This document shows positions 62,201-64,000 of a stretch of DNA of 64,000 bases, one piece after another. The DNA comes from Corella eumyota (taxonomy: Eukaryota > Chordata > Ascidiacea > Phlebobranchia > Corellidae). Location: assembly GCA_963082875.1 (NCBI GenBank), contig OY720097.1:11230501-11294500 (forward strand), given 5' to 3'. Both the position numbers and the translations under genes were made by a program. The first letter of the stretch is position 1. Each line of letters starts with the position of its first letter. The notes beneath the pieces are model-generated. The model was given only the letters and a program-made list of their open reading frames with translations. It had not been told where the DNA came from and did not search any database.

Positions 62201-64000
62201 AATTACTAATTAAAAGGTGTTTCTTTATTAAAATTTAAAGGTTGTTATTAATTTTTCAAATCTTGGTCAATTGTATATCATAATATTAGTATCTCAAAAC
62301 TGAATTAAAATTTTAATTTTTAATCACTAAATACTAATTAATAAGTGTTTGTTTATTTAAATTTAAAGGTTGTTGTTAATTTTTTAAATTTTTGTCAATT
62401 GTATATTATGATATTAGTAACTCAAAAATAAATTAAAATTTTAATTTTTGACACTAATTACTAATAATAGGTGTTTGTTTATTTAAATTTAATGATTGTT
62501 TTTAGATTTTTAAATTTTGGTCAGTTATATGTTATAATATTTATAACTTGAAAATGAAAAAAAAATTAATTCTTTTTGTTTATTATATTTAAATGCTTGT
62601 TTGTTGATTAAAAGTTAAAGTCCGATATTAAGCATTAAAAATTTGATATAATGTATTTTAAAATATAAGTAGTTGAAAAACATATTTGAAAAATAAGTTT
62701 CAATTGTTTATCATATTTAAATGCTTGTTTATTTAATTTAAATCAAAAATCAATTTTAGGAATTTAAAATTTGGTATAATCTATATCCTGATATAAACAA
62801 CTTAAAACTGCGTTAAATATTAGTTTTGTGTGTATAGTATATATAAATGCTTGTTTGTTTATTCAAATATATGTAATATTCTTAGTTAATGTTTATGCAT
62901 ATCTTTTTTTATTTATAGAAATTTATGTTAAAAATAATCAAATAATTTCGAACCATATTTTATTTATCAAATAAATCTAGTTGTTTTTATTCTTATTTGA
63001 CAAATTTTGAAAGACGATAACTTTTGTTCTTTAAAACTAAAAGTTCTAAATTTTTAGTATGTTTGTTATTATCCCAACGAATCGCAAACCTCCTATTAAC
63101 GACATTTAATTATCACTAATTACTAATTAATATATTTTATTATTAAAATTTAAAGATTAAATTTGCTGAAATTTTAATATGTTGTTGGTATTATTATTTT
63201 GTATGTTGCTATTTAAAATGAAGATTTAACTCTAGCTAAATATCGTTTAATCATTATTTTTGTTTTTTATAAAATAATGAATCAGTGTGAGTTTAACGCT
63301 TGAATAATTTAATAGCGTTCTGGTCGCCGTCAAAAATCGTCCTTTTCGCTGTCCATTAAAGTAAAAAATATTGGTTGAAAATTTAAGTAAAATGTTAAAA
63401 TATAAGTAAACAATGTGTAAAATTTTCGTTTTAATTGTTTTGTTATTATTATATTTTAATACTTGTTTGATTACTAAAAAATTAAGATCGGTATTTTGCT
63501 TTTAAATTTAGTTTACTTTTATATTACAATATCAATGAGTGCGTGTTCGCTTGTTAAAATTAGGTTTAAATATAAAAAAGTTCATATTTAAATTTATAAT
63601 TTAATTAATAAACCTACTAAATAAATTATATTTATAAAAAAAATCAAACAATTTCGAACCATATTTTATTTATCAAATAAATCTAGTTTTGAGTTGATTT
63701 TCATAGAATTATTGGTAATCACACAAATTACGTAACAAATTTTTTTTTTAATTTTTTTAAATCATTTCCCCTAATTTATTCTTTAAATTGTAATTAACTT
63801 CAAAAAAATTTAAAAAATTTTTTGTTTTTAATAATACAAGTTTACCACGGATAATATTAAATAAGATGTTCGTTTAACTTACGAAGATTTGTGGAGTCTT
63901 CGCTAGATAACACGAAGGAAGAAATGAGATTTCCTATTATATTGTTAAATTGAAAGAACAGAAAAAATACCCCGAAGAATCGGTTAACGACAGTGTCAGT
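59273..64000 (-). CDS. UNC93A-like multipass membrane protein (5' end beyond window)
   Basis: Visible minus-strand exons are 63883-64000 (continuing beyond the window), 60602-60836, 60330-60468, 59971-60144, 59798-59891, 59532-59710 and 59273-59407; they join in frame to the last 357 aa. Matches to the UNC93A family: NRFFGVFFLFFQFNNIIGNL, TYCGKNDCQ, LMGIYFGVAM, PITMYSGFEQAFITGD, the CPLAVNWVGFVLMCYGACDS block and AAFANYRLWESLGFVISFGY. At least nine hydrophobic segments indicate an MFS-like fold. UNC93 proteins are MFS-related; the C. elegans founder regulates a potassium channel and UNC93B1 traffics TLRs, but UNC93A transport activity is not established. The C-terminal cytosolic tail is short and basic (RKRPSSKKNVRSQK). 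The 3-kb intron 60837-63882 contains a Helentron-like cluster. Confidence 0.92.
60884..63687 (+). mobile_element. Second Helentron-like cluster, inside a UNC93A-like intron
   Basis: Three 5' palindromic termini (60884, 60955, 61020), each followed by a short TTA run, then a ~700-bp body ending with the hairpin and CTAG at about 61793. A second body follows with a 127-bp-repeat core (about 61943-62500), ending CTAG at about 62977, and a third body ends CTAG at about 63683. The bodies at 61092-61796 and 62987-63686 are almost identical, so one is a very recent copy of the other. The cluster is in antisense orientation to the host gene and starts within 50 bp of the acceptor of exon 60602-60836. 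It has the same ends as the 21861-31194 cluster and no coding capacity. Confidence 0.75.
61943..62500 (+). repeat. 127-bp tandem repeats in the UNC93A-like intron
   Basis: Units begin at about 61943, 62068, 62196, 62322 and 62448 with a CACTAATTACTAATTAAT-type phrase. The sequence is the same family as the cores at 22170-23320 and 30288-30720. Confidence 0.8.
63688..63882. other. Remaining host intron sequence
   Basis: About 195 bp of A/T-rich intron between the right end of the repeat cluster and the GTAAGT donor (minus strand) at 63877-63882. The pre-insertion intron would have been only about 240 bp, in line with the other introns of this gene. Confidence 0.6.

Overview
The window is AT-rich animal DNA with short, phase-consistent GT-AG introns and ten protein-coding loci whose closest recognisable relatives are chordate genes. 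I read it as a tunicate, most likely a Ciona-type ascidian. The gene assignments are firm; the species assignment is inference. All gene models below were assembled by hand from splice sites and reading phase and compared with remembered human proteins. No alignment was run.

Layout. 407-14760 (+) is an ARHGAP20-type RhoGAP gene with PH, RA and RhoGAP domains and a long disordered tail; it may have an extra 5' exon 5.7 kb upstream. 14761-15839 holds its 3' flank and two tRNA-like SINE relics. 15840-19819 is a young fossil Ty3/Gypsy (CsRn1/Kabuki-like) LTR retrotransposon. 19820-21860 is mostly empty. 21861-31194 is a large compound repeat that looks like chained, nested Helentron/HINE (Pearl-like) rolling-circle elements, with a 5-kb satellite of about 20 units inside. 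31466-39150 is a compact housekeeping block: TMEM50A (+), TAF12 (-), intronless APRT (-), CHAF1B (+). 40171-53262 carries three minus-strand genes in series: an unrecognised 454-aa basic, disordered protein, THOC1, and an iduronate-2-sulfatase-like gene that looks damaged. 53817-55382 is a large inverted array of ~168-bp repeats ending just upstream of PEX7 (+, 55442-57422). 59273 to the window end is the 3' part of an UNC93A-like gene (-), whose first visible intron contains a second cluster of the Helentron-like elements (60884-63687).

The genes do not form one pathway. They cover Rho signalling (ARHGAP20), transcription and mRNA export (TAF12, THOC1), chromatin assembly (CHAF1B), purine salvage (APRT), peroxisome import (PEX7), lysosomal glycosaminoglycan breakdown (IDS-like) and membrane proteins (TMEM50A, UNC93A-like). 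APRT and CHAF1B are head-to-head and probably share a promoter. The most unusual content is repetitive: the Helentron-like clusters with palindromic 5' ends, 3' hairpins and satellite cores, the inverted array beside PEX7, an 8-bp-TSD hAT-like MITE lying 3 bp inside an intron, and the apparently decaying sulfatase with altered metal-ligand positions.
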